Positions 16,807 to 24,469 of a stretch of DNA of 40,734 nt are shown here, piece after piece. The stretch comes from Chloroflexota bacterium. Lineage in GTDB: Bacteria > Chloroflexota > Dehalococcoidia > GIF9 > UBA5629. The notes beneath the pieces are model-generated. The model did not search any database, had not been told where the DNA came from, and worked only from the letters and a program-made list of their open reading frames with translations. Where the stretch lies: assembly GCA_016865855.1 (NCBI GenBank), contig VGNX01000012.1, forward strand, positions 1-40,734. Direction: 5' to 3'. The number at the start of each line of letters is the position of its first letter. The stretch's first letter is position 1. Position numbers and translations under genes: made by a program.

Positions 16807-16893
16807 TGTAGTGGCGAGGCTTTAGCCTCGCTTTACCCAGAAAAATCAACGATTCGGCTGGGTATGAAGGCGACCCTAAAGGGTCGCAGCTAC
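16807..16893. repeat. Expanded paired-hairpin repeat with a third internal hairpin
   Basis: TGTAG and the two usual hairpins (GCGAGGCT/AGCCTCGC and CGACCCT/AGGGTCG) are present, but a longer spacer carries its own inverted repeat, TACCCAG (16834-16840) with CTGGGTA (16858-16864). The right-hand CTAC includes the stop codon of the ECF-S gene. Confidence 0.75.
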
Positions 16894-17483
16894 TTTTTAG
16901 CTCTTTCTGCTGCAAGCTTCTCCACTAGCCAGACTATTATTGGTATAGAAATCAACTGTGTGAGTATACCCGGCCAGCCTTGCTTAATCACCGACCAAAA
17001 GGAAGCAAACGGATTTGCCTCCAGACCTAAAGGGCTGTAGCTTTCTCCTGCAATGAAGTATATCACCAAAATTGCCAGCAGTAGCGCGATGCGTCCGCCT
17101 ACGACGGCTCCGAGCAATGACCATATTGTTCGCAGGTTGTACTTCTGGCGCAGTATCCCGGCTATAAAGCCATAAGCTGAAAGTTCGATTATAATCTGCG
17201 GCAGAACCTCTAGAACAGGCATCCCCGAGATGAAGTGGCTAACCAGAGGCGTAAGCAGTCCGACAATCAAGCCTGCCCGCCAGCTAAACAGCAGCCCAGC
17301 TATCAATACGAAGATGTGCATAGGCAGGAAGGTGGGGCCAGCTAGATGGAATTGGTGGAAAACCCACGGCACAAATACAGCCAGCATAACGAACACGACT
17401 GTAAGAATATAGCTCCTGATGTCGTTGTATTTGAGTGCCATAAGGAAGAGCTGAGGTTTAGAAAAGGCGATTCTGTTAAGCAT
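16890..17483 (-). CDS. ECF transporter S component (substrate-binding membrane subunit)
   Basis: The 197-residue protein has about six membrane segments. The pattern fits small S components of energy-coupling-factor importers: VPWVFHQFHLAGPTFLPMHIFVLIAGLLF (about residues 39-67) with PMH, then GLIVGLLTPLVSHFISGMP. Such proteins bind vitamins or similar small substrates in the membrane and share an EcfAA'T module. That module is not in this window, and the substrate cannot be read from sequence. AAGGAG lies nine bases before the ATG. It follows the DUF362 gene by 45 bases on the same strand and may be co-transcribed. Its stop codon lies within the 54-bp-family repeat. Confidence 0.8.
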   Translation of the reverse strand: MLNRIAFSKPQLFLMALKYNDIRSYILTVVFVMLAVFVPWVFHQFHLAGPTFLPMHIFVLIAGLLFSWRAGLIVGLLTPLVSHFISGMPVLEVLPQIIIELSAYGFIAGILRQKYNLRTIWSLLGAVVGGRIALLLAILVIYFIAGESYSPLGLEANPFASFWSVIKQGWPGILTQLISIPIIVWLVEKLAAERAKK

Positions 17484-17528
17484 CAGTAAAATCTCCTTTC
17501 AGCATAGCCAGCTGTTTATATTCACCTG

Positions 17529-18446
17529 TTATTGGTCTTTAAGCAGGATGTCTCTGACTTGTATGGCAAAGGCTTCGCTCTTGGGGTCGTCGGTAACCAA
17601 TTGAATCTGGTCAGGTGACTTTATTCCCAGGCCTAGCTCGGCGGCCCTGGCAATTTGGTCTTGCTCGAAGATGCGCCCCCGGCTCGCCTCCGTGGTGGTG
17701 CCAAGCAGTCGCAGTATAGCTACTCCCACGGCATCGATTGCCACACGGTCGCTACCTGCTAAGAGCACATTAGCCTTTACCAGAGTGCCATGAGCCGGCC
17801 CACCGTTGATGAAGGCATCCACGCCATCCAGCACAATTAAATCAGGAGAATAGGCAGTATTGATTTCGGCGATCATCTGTCTCATGTGGGGTGACGAGTG
17901 CAGCTCTGGCATATACGGATAGCCTTTACCTGCTATCATACCTACGGAGTTTTTCAGGGAAAGTGTGAAGTGGCCGCCGTAAGCGTGGGCCTTCAGACAG
18001 CAGGTCTGCACGATGGATTCTGCCTCGAGGTAAACGCAAGGAAAGAGAAAGCCGTCTTTCCAGTGGCTATCCTTGGGACGGAAGTGAACCCACCCATCGG
18101 CCCCAAGTTCTTCAAGGTTGATAATGTCAAAGCCCAGCTCTTGAGCCAACTCGAAGATCCCTTTCTTTTCCATCACTTGCTTGGTGGTATCCATCGGCCC
18201 ACAGCGTTCGGCCAGAGTGATTCGAGTAGCCCCCATCTGCTGAAGGGTTAAGACCAGGGCACGCAAGGTATCATTGTGAGTGGAGCCGGGAGCTGGGTCG
18301 GCCGTATTGAAATTGGGCTTGAGGACGACTGCTTTCCCACGCACCGGATTTGACTGGAGCAAAGCGATAGCCTTTGGCACGCCTTCCACCCGGTTTTGAG
18401 CGCGTACCAGACTTACCTTCGCAGTCGGCATTTTCTCAGTGGGCAT
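17529..18446 (-). CDS. DUF362 family protein
   Basis: This 305-residue protein has the DUF362 core: VVLKPNFN (about residues 41-48), a glutamate/cysteine block LAERCGPMDTT, CCLKAHAYGGHFTLSLKNSVGMI near 149-171, and VLDGVDAFINGGP (203-215). DUF362 proteins include Fe-S-associated proteins of unclear role, often in anaerobes; this copy has no added ferredoxin domain. An alternative in-frame ATG lies five codons downstream, and neither start has a clear SD. It is upstream of the ECF-S gene in the same direction. Confidence 0.82.
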   Translation of the reverse strand: MPTEKMPTAKVSLVRAQNRVEGVPKAIALLQSNPVRGKAVVLKPNFNTADPAPGSTHNDTLRALVLTLQQMGATRITLAERCGPMDTTKQVMEKKGIFELAQELGFDIINLEELGADGWVHFRPKDSHWKDGFLFPCVYLEAESIVQTCCLKAHAYGGHFTLSLKNSVGMIAGKGYPYMPELHSSPHMRQMIAEINTAYSPDLIVLDGVDAFINGGPAHGTLVKANVLLAGSDRVAIDAVGVAILRLLGTTTEASRGRIFEQDQIARAAELGLGIKSPDQIQLVTDDPKSEAFAIQVRDILLKDQ

Positions 18447-18629
18447 GGGCTATTCTATGTCAGTTTTTCATCTACATTATAGCCGACAAATATCAAGCGG
18501 GCAAAAAAGGTTCAACCCTGGACACCTTGACAGGGAGATGGGAAGCGAATAGGATTTGTCTTGGCAGTAGCAGATGGCGAAATCTTGCCGGATCATTTTG
18601 CTGTCAAATAAGGAGGGAGGTGCTAGAAA

Positions 18630-19238
18630 ATGCGGAAGCTTGGTCTGATCTTTATAAGTTTGTTGTTATTCACATCTTTCGCTATCGCTGGCTGTGCCCA
18701 ACCGACATCAGCCGAGCAAAAACCACCGCCTGAAGAAGTGGCACCCAAGCCTGAGCCACCACCCGAGGACAGCAAGGCGGTGTTCGCCATTACTAGCTCT
18801 GCTTTCGCGGCTGGGGTAGAAATCCCCATCAAGTATACCTGCGATGGGCAGAATGTCTCACCGCCGCTAGACTGGGGCCAGGAGCCAGCGGGGACAACCT
18901 CGTTTGCCCTGATAGTGGATGACCCCGATGCTCCTTTCAGGGCTTTCACACATTGGGTTATCTTCAACTTACCGCCGGATACCAGCGGCTTGCCGGAAGC
19001 TGTACCTAAAGACGGTAAGCTGGCCGGTGGAGCTTTACAAGGGAAGAATGGTTTCGGCAACATCGGTTACGCTGGCCCCTGTCCACCGCCAGGCTCTCCT
19101 CACCACTATTGCTTCACCGTCTATGCTTTAGACAAATCTCTAAATTTGGCTGCAGGCGTGTCAAAAGAGCAGGTGCTACAGGCTATGCAGGGGCATGTAC
19201 TTGCCCAAAGCCAGCTCGTATGGATATATCAACGCTAG
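18630..19238 (+). CDS. PEBP (YbhB/YbcL) family lipoprotein
   Basis: This is an exported phosphatidylethanolamine-binding-protein-like protein. A lipoprotein signal (residues 1-22, FAIAGC lipobox at Cys22) is followed by a Pro/Glu-rich linker (to about 50) and a PEBP domain. Key motifs are DDPDAPFRAFTHWV, GKNGFGNIGYAGPCPPPGSPHHY and FTVYALD, the anion-binding pocket of the family. The role of bacterial PEBPs is unsettled. The SD is a GGAGGGAGG stretch before the ATG. It is monocistronic, followed by a 425-base non-coding stretch. Confidence 0.9.
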   Translation: MRKLGLIFISLLLFTSFAIAGCAQPTSAEQKPPPEEVAPKPEPPPEDSKAVFAITSSAFAAGVEIPIKYTCDGQNVSPPLDWGQEPAGTTSFALIVDDPDAPFRAFTHWVIFNLPPDTSGLPEAVPKDGKLAGGALQGKNGFGNIGYAGPCPPPGSPHHYCFTVYALDKSLNLAAGVSKEQVLQAMQGHVLAQSQLVWIYQR

Positions 19239-19333
19239 ACATTTTTTGACCACACTTGACACCAACACCGCCAATGTAGCGACAGACCTTCAGGACTGTC
19301 CGTTTCGGACTGGGGGAAAGAAAAAGTTAAATA

Positions 19334-19516
19334 TCAAAAAGCAAAATGACAAGTCAAAAGTCAAAAAGCGGGCTTACCGGTTGGCACCAGCCGTCACTGG
19401 ATTTGTAGAACAGTTGCCTAAAGGATGGGCTTCGGCTGCTATCAGTGACAAGCTGTTACGCTCTAAAGAGCACAAGGCAATATTTTTGCATTTTTACCTG
19501 TCATTTTGATTTTTGA
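19334..19516. repeat. 183-bp element bounded by 18-bp inverted repeats (MITE-like)
   Basis: TCAAAAAGCAAAATGACA (19334-19351) and its inverse TGTCATTTTGATTTTTGA (19499-19516) match at 17 of 18 positions. The enclosed 147 bases have no sensible reading frame. It occupies most of the 425-base gap between the PEBP gene and degV. Confidence 0.6.
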
Positions 19517-19556
19517 GGTAGCCATAGTGGAAAGGCCTACATCCTGTTTGAGAAAT

Positions 19557-19579
19557 CCCTCTCCTTTGACGGGAGAGGG
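19557..19579. repeat. CTCTCC palindromic repeat
   Basis: CCCTCTCC-TTTGAC-GGGAGAGGG with a TAAGGGTTA tail is of the same family as at 15005. It lies 85 bases before the DegV start. Confidence 0.55.
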
Positions 19580-19663
19580 TAAGGGTTAATATAGCCCCCC
19601 CTATTGACAGGCGACTACCTCGTATGGCAAAGTAGTGGTATCAAACTTTGGGAGGGTTGTGCC

Positions 19664-20524
19664 ATGAGGAAAGTCGCCATTGTTACTGACAGCACCTGCT
19701 GCCTGCCGCAGGAAATAGTGGAGAAATACGATATCTGTGTAGTCCCCCTCCAGATAGTTTATGAAGGTAAGAGCTACCGCGATGGAATTGATATGACCCC
19801 CAACGAAGTCTATAAAATCATGCGCAGAAAGGAAAACTTGCCTACCACATCAACGGCATCAGCCGGTGAGTTCCTCGATGCTTACCGCCAGGTAAGTCAG
19901 AAAGCTGAAAGCATACTTTGCATCACCCTGACCAGCTTGCAGAGTAAGACATTTGAGGCAGCGTCGGTAGCCAGGGAGATAGCCAAAGAGGAGATACCAG
20001 ACACTACCATCGAGGTGTTTGACAGTCGCTCTGTGGCCGGTGCCTTGGGGTTTATCGTCCGTGAGGCGGCTCGATTTGCCAGCAAGGGGGTAGGGTTGGC
20101 TGAGGCAATTGAGGCAGCGCGGAACATGATGGGCAAGGTGAATTTCCTGGCTATGCTGGATACGCTCTACTATCTTGCCAGGCTCGGTCGCATTGCCAGA
20201 GCCGCAGCCTGGGCTGGGTCAGTGCTGGATATGAAACCTGTCCTGGAACATAATCCGGCGGTTGGTGAGACGATGCCTGTAGCACGCCCCAGGACTAAGA
20301 GAAAGGCTATAGAGCGTATGCTTCAAATAATGGCCAAGAGAACGAGTGGCTCACCGGTGCATGTCTTGGTGCACCATGCTGACGAGCTAGAAGAGGCAAA
20401 GAAGCTTGCCGCCGAGATTGAGTCTAGATTTAACTGTGCCGAACTCTATCTCACCGAGTTTACTCCTGTCATGGGGGTGCACACCGGCCCCGGGCTTCTC
20501 GCCATCGGCTTCTACGCTGATTGA
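19664..20524 (+). CDS. DegV family fatty-acid-binding protein
   Basis: DegV/FakB proteins bind a fatty acid and present it to the FakA kinase. The 286-residue protein has VAIVTDSTCCLP (residues 4-15), the ligand-binding TTSTASAGEF segment (about 60-69), TLTSLQSKTFEAA, and the C-terminal motifs YLARLGRI and MGVHTGPGLLAIGFY. The start chosen is ATG 19664, seven bases after GGAGGG. The open frame reaches back to 19604, but those 20 codons do not resemble the family. No FakA gene is nearby. A TATAAT at 20534-20539 after it may serve the next gene. Confidence 0.92.
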   Translation: MRKVAIVTDSTCCLPQEIVEKYDICVVPLQIVYEGKSYRDGIDMTPNEVYKIMRRKENLPTTSTASAGEFLDAYRQVSQKAESILCITLTSLQSKTFEAASVAREIAKEEIPDTTIEVFDSRSVAGALGFIVREAARFASKGVGLAEAIEAARNMMGKVNFLAMLDTLYYLARLGRIARAAAWAGSVLDMKPVLEHNPAVGETMPVARPRTKRKAIERMLQIMAKRTSGSPVHVLVHHADELEEAKKLAAEIESRFNCAELYLTEFTPVMGVHTGPGLLAIGFYAD

Positions 20525-20565
20525 AGCTTTGGTTATAATATGTCAGTGACGAGAGGAGGCAAAAA

Positions 20566-21999
20566 ATGGGACTAATATCGGTAAAGGAATACAAGGAGAG
20601 CCTGAAGGATGGCAGGGTAGTTTACTATGAAGGTCAGAAAGTTGGAGATGTTACCACACACCCAGCGTTGAAGGTATGCATAGAGACAGGAGCTATAGAC
20701 TATGAAATGGCGGAAACGCCTGAGTATCGGGACTTAGCAGTTGTTGCGCATCCGAAGACCAGCGAGCCGATAACCAGGTACTACTATACTCCTCAAAACT
20801 CGGAGGACCTGCTGAAAAGACACGAGCTGATGGTAACAGCCACGAGGCTCGGAAGAGGTGTGATTCCCTTTATTCACGACGTCGGCGCTGATGTCCTGAA
20901 TGCGGCAAATATTACCGCCAACATGATGGGGAAGAAGGAGTACATAGAGCGTGCGGAAAACTATCGGTATTTCCTGCAAAAGAATGACCTAAGCGTAGCC
21001 TGTGCCATGACCGATGTGAAGGGAGACAGAATGCTCCGGCCTTCTTCTCCCAAACAAGCTCACCCTGATTATTATGTTAGGGTTGTGGATAAGGATAAGA
21101 AAGGGATAATAGTCAGGGGAGCCAAGGCGCATATCACCGCGGCTGCCTATTGCAAAGAGCTTTTTGTCATTCCCTGTCGGAACATGACTGAGGAGGACAG
21201 GGATTACGCCGTCGCCTTCGCTATCCCGACCAATACGAAGGGCGTGGTACAGATATGCCATCCTGTCACGTGGAAACTCGGCGCGCTCGAGTTCCCCGTT
21301 GACACACCGATTAGAAATCACACCGACTCGCTGGTTATCTTTGACGATGTCTTTGTCCCGTGGGAGAGGGTTTTCCTTTGTGGTGAATGGCAGTTCGCCA
21401 TGCCTTTGGTATATAACTTCGCTTACTTGCACCGACACACAGCGGCCAGCTATAGAATACCCATTTCCGAGGTTTTGTTGGGTGCCGCACAAGCCATGGC
21501 TGAATACAATGGGATAGATAAAGTGCCGCATATCAGGGAAAAGATAACCAATTTGGTCATCTATGTTGATACCCTCAAATCGCTGGCTCGGGCTTCGTGT
21601 ATGGATTACGTTACCCATGGTGGTATCCCGATACCCAGCCCGGTGATTTCGAATATAGCGAAGTACCACTTTGCCGAAAACTTTCACGACTGCGTCAAGG
21701 CGATAGAGAACATTGCTGGTGGTCTGCTGATAACTGCACCTACATATAAGGATTATCAGAATCCTGAGACAAAGGAATACGTAGAGAAGTATCTGGGCGG
21801 CAAGGCAGGCATACCTACGGAGCATAGGTTAAGGATGTTCCAGCTGATTCGGAGGCTGGCGACATTTGAGACAGAAGTCTTAGCCCTTCATGCTGAAGGC
21901 TCTATCCAAGCGCAGAGGATGACTATATATGCCGAGTCCCTGTCTGAAATCGAAAAGTACAAGAAATGGGCCGAAGAAGCCGCCGGCATAAAGAAATAG
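20566..21999 (+). CDS. HpaB-family flavoprotein lacking the dehydratase Fe-S cysteines
   Basis: It is a paralogue of the enzyme at 4894-6423, sharing TDVKGDRMLRP (149-159), DRDYAVAFAIP (211-221), FVPWERVFLCGEW (263-275) and HRH (289-291). Ligands for the 4-hydroxybutyryl-CoA dehydratase cluster are missing: where the other copy has Cys96 and Cys100, this one has Val99 and Ile103, and the last cysteine is Tyr296. Only His289 is kept. It should bind FAD but not the Fe-S cluster. It may be a flavin monooxygenase-like or isomerase-type enzyme, or a partner subunit. The length of 477 is normal. GAGGAGG precedes the ATG at five to six bases. Confidence 0.85.
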   Translation: MGLISVKEYKESLKDGRVVYYEGQKVGDVTTHPALKVCIETGAIDYEMAETPEYRDLAVVAHPKTSEPITRYYYTPQNSEDLLKRHELMVTATRLGRGVIPFIHDVGADVLNAANITANMMGKKEYIERAENYRYFLQKNDLSVACAMTDVKGDRMLRPSSPKQAHPDYYVRVVDKDKKGIIVRGAKAHITAAAYCKELFVIPCRNMTEEDRDYAVAFAIPTNTKGVVQICHPVTWKLGALEFPVDTPIRNHTDSLVIFDDVFVPWERVFLCGEWQFAMPLVYNFAYLHRHTAASYRIPISEVLLGAAQAMAEYNGIDKVPHIREKITNLVIYVDTLKSLARASCMDYVTHGGIPIPSPVISNIAKYHFAENFHDCVKAIENIAGGLLITAPTYKDYQNPETKEYVEKYLGGKAGIPTEHRLRMFQLIRRLATFETEVLALHAEGSIQAQRMTIYAESLSEIEKYKKWAEEAAGIKK

Positions 22000-22014
22000 T
22001 GTTTTGTAGCTCTA

Positions 22015-22239
22015 TCACCGCAGGCTAGTGAGCCAGCTCCAGCAGCGGTCAAGTAGGCCTGTATACCAGCATAAGGCGATGGCGCCGGCGAGTACCAGCC
22101 AAGGTAACAGCGCCCTGAGCAGTTTGAGGAGGATTGCCAGCAGCGGACCACCCAGGGCAGCAAAGCCCAGAGCCGCGACCAGGGCGATGGCCAAATTTTC
22201 CTGAGCCAGGCTGCTTACACAGGAGGCTGTCCGAAAACT
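22015..22239 (-). pseudogene. Possible remnant of a small membrane protein gene
   Basis: Between stops at 22240-22242 and 22015-22017 the minus strand has 74 open codons with no ATG or GTG start. The last 60 read like a real protein: LAQENLAIALVAALGF, then GGPLLAILLKLLRALLPWLVLAGAIAL and a Trp-rich end. This gives two hydrophobic segments. It probably lost its start to the inverted-repeat element at 22226. No function is assigned. Confidence 0.3.
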
Positions 22240-22373
22240 CTAACTGGCAATCTGTCTCTCCCATTTTGCAGGAAAAATTATAGCTCATTGGTGATACACA
22301 TTAAACATGTAGCCCCGAGGCTGAAGCCTCGGGAGCCCGACCCTAAAGGGTCGGGGCTACATTTTCGGACAGC
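22226..22373. repeat. 148-bp element bounded by perfect 12-bp inverted repeats
   Basis: GCTGTCCGAAAA (22226-22237) and TTTTCGGACAGC (22362-22373) flank 124 bases that include a 54-bp paired-hairpin repeat. The arms look like insertion-sequence terminal repeats, but no transposase is present. Confidence 0.5.
22308..22361. repeat. 54-bp paired-hairpin repeat, copy 2
   Basis: TGTAG...CTACA with hairpins CCGAGGCT/AGCCTCGG and CGACCCT/AGGGTCG. The first stem carries matched changes on both sides (CCGAGG with CCTCGG instead of GCGAGG with CCTCGC), so base pairing is kept. Confidence 0.85.
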
Positions 22374-22470
22374 TTGCCAGGTGGTGAATTGCTCTAATAG
22401 CTGTACGGTGTCTTCCATCCTCTCTCAACCACCTGAAACAGGATTTCTTCCAGCCTGCTGTCTCAGTGGT

Positions 22471-22565
22471 GCAACCCCAAAGGGGCGAGGCTGAAGCCTC
22501 GCAGATACATGTGAGATTCTTCGCTTTGCTCAGGATGACAGAGGGCGAAGGGCTCGCAATGACAT
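22471..22565. repeat. Broken paired-hairpin copy joined to a REP-like unit
   Basis: CCCCAAAGGGG and GCGAGGCTGAAGCCTCGC are the decayed hairpins, followed directly by GATTCTTCGC...CAGGATGACAG and GGCTCGCAATGACA. It is part of the repeat-rich, apparently gene-free stretch 22000-22744. Confidence 0.65.
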
Positions 22566-22613
22566 GTAGAGATAGCCCTTTAGGTCTGTCCGCGTTGTGG
22601 ATACTCTATCAAA

Positions 22614-22667
22614 TGTAGTCGCGACCCTTTAGGGTCGCACGAGCGAGGCTAAAGCCTCGCCACTACA
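22614..22667. repeat. 54-bp paired-hairpin repeat, copy 3 (opposite orientation)
   Basis: TGTAG...CTACA with the GACCCTTTAGGGTC hairpin first and GCGAGGCTAAAGCCTCGC second, i.e. inverted relative to copies 1, 2 and 4. Confidence 0.85.
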
Positions 22668-22681
22668 TGTGAAGGTGCTTC

Positions 22682-22739
22682 GCGGAGTCTATCCTGAGTC
22701 CTGTTGTAAGATTCTTCGCTACGCCCAGAATGACAGAAA
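22682..22739. repeat. REP-like unit after the MFS gene
   Basis: GAGTCTATCCTGAGTCC, then GATTCTTCGCTACGCC and CAGAATGACAG end five bases before the MFS stop codon; it may act as its 3' hairpin. Confidence 0.6.
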
Positions 22740-22744
22740 AGCCT

Positions 22745-24142
22745 TCACCGTACCTTGCCCCGTGCCAGCGAGGCGAATATGCCGCCGAAGCAGAGGACAG
22801 TAAAGATGATAAATGCCGTGTTCAAGCTGCTTAGAAACGGCGCGTAGTATTCGGGCGTAATCTGCACCCTGCCGAGGTATATGGCGAATATCAGCATTAC
22901 CATGCCCATGCTGAACATCATCCCGATCTGTCGCATCGTTGCCAGCGTTGCCGAAGCTACCCCATAGAACCTCTTTTCCACAGAGCTCATAATGGCATTT
23001 GTGTTGGGGGAGGAGAAGAGGGCAAAGCCGAAACCGAGGATTATTAAACCGGCTATGATGAACCACAGGCTTGTTGTGTTGCCCAAGAAAATGAAGAAGA
23101 TAAGGCCGATGACCGTCAATCCCATACCTAATGAAGCTACAATTCTTGGCTCGATTTTGTCGGAAAGCCTCCCGGCAAACGGTGAAAAAATAGCCTGCAC
23201 CACGGGCGCCGCTACCAGAACTAAGCCGGCGATTTGAGGGGTAAGCCCTTTTATGTACTGGAGATATAGGCTCAAAAGAAAGCTTACGGCGAATGTGGCG
23301 CTGTAATTGATAAACGCTGCCAGGTTGGATAAGGCGAATACCGTATTGTTCCTGAACAGGCGTACATCTAAGACGGGGCTTTTCACCTTCGTTTCCCATT
23401 TAACGAAGGCCACGATTCCCAGACCACCAGCTAGAATTAGCCCGGCACCTGACAGCTCTGGCAGCATGGTGAATCCATACATTATGGCTATAAGCATCAG
23501 ACTGTAGATTATAGAGCCGGCGATATCGAACTTTTCTCCCTTTGCTTCAGCCCATTCGCCTTTCAGTTTCCAGAAAATAAGTGCGATTATCAGTAAGCCC
23601 AGAGGTACATTTGCCCAAAAGATGCTTCGCCAGCCGAGGTATTGTGTTAGTAGTCCTCCCACAAATGGCCCGAGGGAAAGTCCTGCATAAACGGCGGCAA
23701 CATTTATCCCCAGGACTCTACCTCTCTCTTCAGGAGGGAATACCGAAGTTAGAATAGCTACTCCGGTGCTGAAAATCATTGCCCCTCCTATCCCTTGCAA
23801 AACCCGAAAGGAGATGAGCATAGCCGCTGAGGTTGAGATTGCTGAAAGAAGTGAGGCAGCAGTGTAGGTAATCATGCCGTAAGTGAAAATCCTCTTCCTT
23901 CCATATATGTCGGCTATTCTACCGAGGGGGACGAGGAACATCGCTGCTGCCAGGAGATAAGCTGTAGCTACCCAGCCCAGCAGGATGGCATCCATTGCCA
24001 GTTCACCTCCGATTGAGGGCAGTGCAATGGCAATGGAGGAACCCATGAATGGGGTTAGGAAGGCGCCCACTGTAGTCACCAGTAAAGCCGCTCGCCGGCC
24101 TTGAGTCTTACCCGTGATTTTCCCAGTTTGTTGAATCTGCAT
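22745..24142 (-). CDS. MFS drug-type efflux transporter (DHA2 family, 14 helices)
   Basis: This is a proton-driven exporter in the cytoplasmic membrane. The 465-residue protein has about 14 hydrophobic segments. Family signatures are GWVATAYLLAAAMFLVPLGRIADIYGRKR (about residues 56-84, the MFS loop 2-3 motif) and motif C, GLSLGPFVGGLLTQYLGWRSIFWANVPLG (152-180), typical of antiporters. An odd deviation is ELAMDAILLGWV, where many relatives have a Trp before the helix. Substrates are unknown. The start at 24142 gives a normal 20-residue basic leader. Confidence 0.9.
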   Translation of the reverse strand: MQIQQTGKITGKTQGRRAALLVTTVGAFLTPFMGSSIAIALPSIGGELAMDAILLGWVATAYLLAAAMFLVPLGRIADIYGRKRIFTYGMITYTAASLLSAISTSAAMLISFRVLQGIGGAMIFSTGVAILTSVFPPEERGRVLGINVAAVYAGLSLGPFVGGLLTQYLGWRSIFWANVPLGLLIIALIFWKLKGEWAEAKGEKFDIAGSIIYSLMLIAIMYGFTMLPELSGAGLILAGGLGIVAFVKWETKVKSPVLDVRLFRNNTVFALSNLAAFINYSATFAVSFLLSLYLQYIKGLTPQIAGLVLVAAPVVQAIFSPFAGRLSDKIEPRIVASLGMGLTVIGLIFFIFLGNTTSLWFIIAGLIILGFGFALFSSPNTNAIMSSVEKRFYGVASATLATMRQIGMMFSMGMVMLIFAIYLGRVQITPEYYAPFLSSLNTAFIIFTVLCFGGIFASLARGKVR

Positions 24143-24208
24143 AAACCTGCAAATTCTATCATTAACCGCTTTGGATGTGAAGGCGAGAGTCAGAGAGTAG
24201 GTGAGACT

Positions 24209-24262
24209 TGTAGTTGCGAGGCTTCAGCCTCGCTCCGGCGACCCTTTAGGGTCGCCGCTACA
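24209..24262. repeat. 54-bp paired-hairpin repeat, copy 4
   Basis: TGTAG...CTACA with GCGAGGCT/AGCCTCGC and CGACCCT/AGGGTCG. It lies in the 327-base gap 24143-24469, which also holds a REP half unit (24292-24318) and the control region of the next gene. Confidence 0.85.
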
Positions 24263-24291
24263 TTTGACCCCTCAATATTTGCTCTATGCCA

Positions 24292-24318
24292 TTGCGAGCT
24301 AAGCGACGCAATCTCAAG
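24292..24318. repeat. REP-like half unit
   Basis: CATTGCGAGCTAAGCGACGC followed by AATCTC, a single member of the GAGCGAAGCGA family. Confidence 0.5.
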
Positions 24319-24406
24319 GGGAATGGTGATGTTTACAGCGATTAGCCATAGAACCCAATAACCTTATGGCGATGTGCTATACTTTGGAAAAGATAGTCGA
24401 CTTTTG

Positions 24407-24439
24407 TGACAATACGCTGTCACCGGTGTATGCTATGAT
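24407..24439 (+). promoter_or_regulatory. Possible extended -10 promoter with TGACA/TGTCA dyad
   Basis: TGCTATGAT (24431-24439) fits an extended -10 and lies 31 bases before the exonuclease ATG. Upstream, TGACA (24407-24411) and TGTCA (24418-24422) form a short dyad where a regulator could bind. Confidence 0.35.
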
Positions 24440-24469
24440 GGAATCTGATGGAAGGGTGAGGCGAAGGGT

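Noticed and set aside
19195-19509. 104-codon plus-strand frame in the gap before degV
   Set aside because: It starts inside the PEBP gene and runs through an inverted-repeat element; the Lys/Ser-rich translation is not protein-like.
20989-21825. 278-codon minus-strand frame opposite the HpaB-like gene
   Set aside because: It lies entirely within a gene with strong family motifs and lacks an SD and any recognisable domain.
22719-23399. 226-codon frame on the same strand as the MFS gene, in another frame
   Set aside because: The MFS frame has family motifs and membrane helices throughout; the alternative is a shadow.
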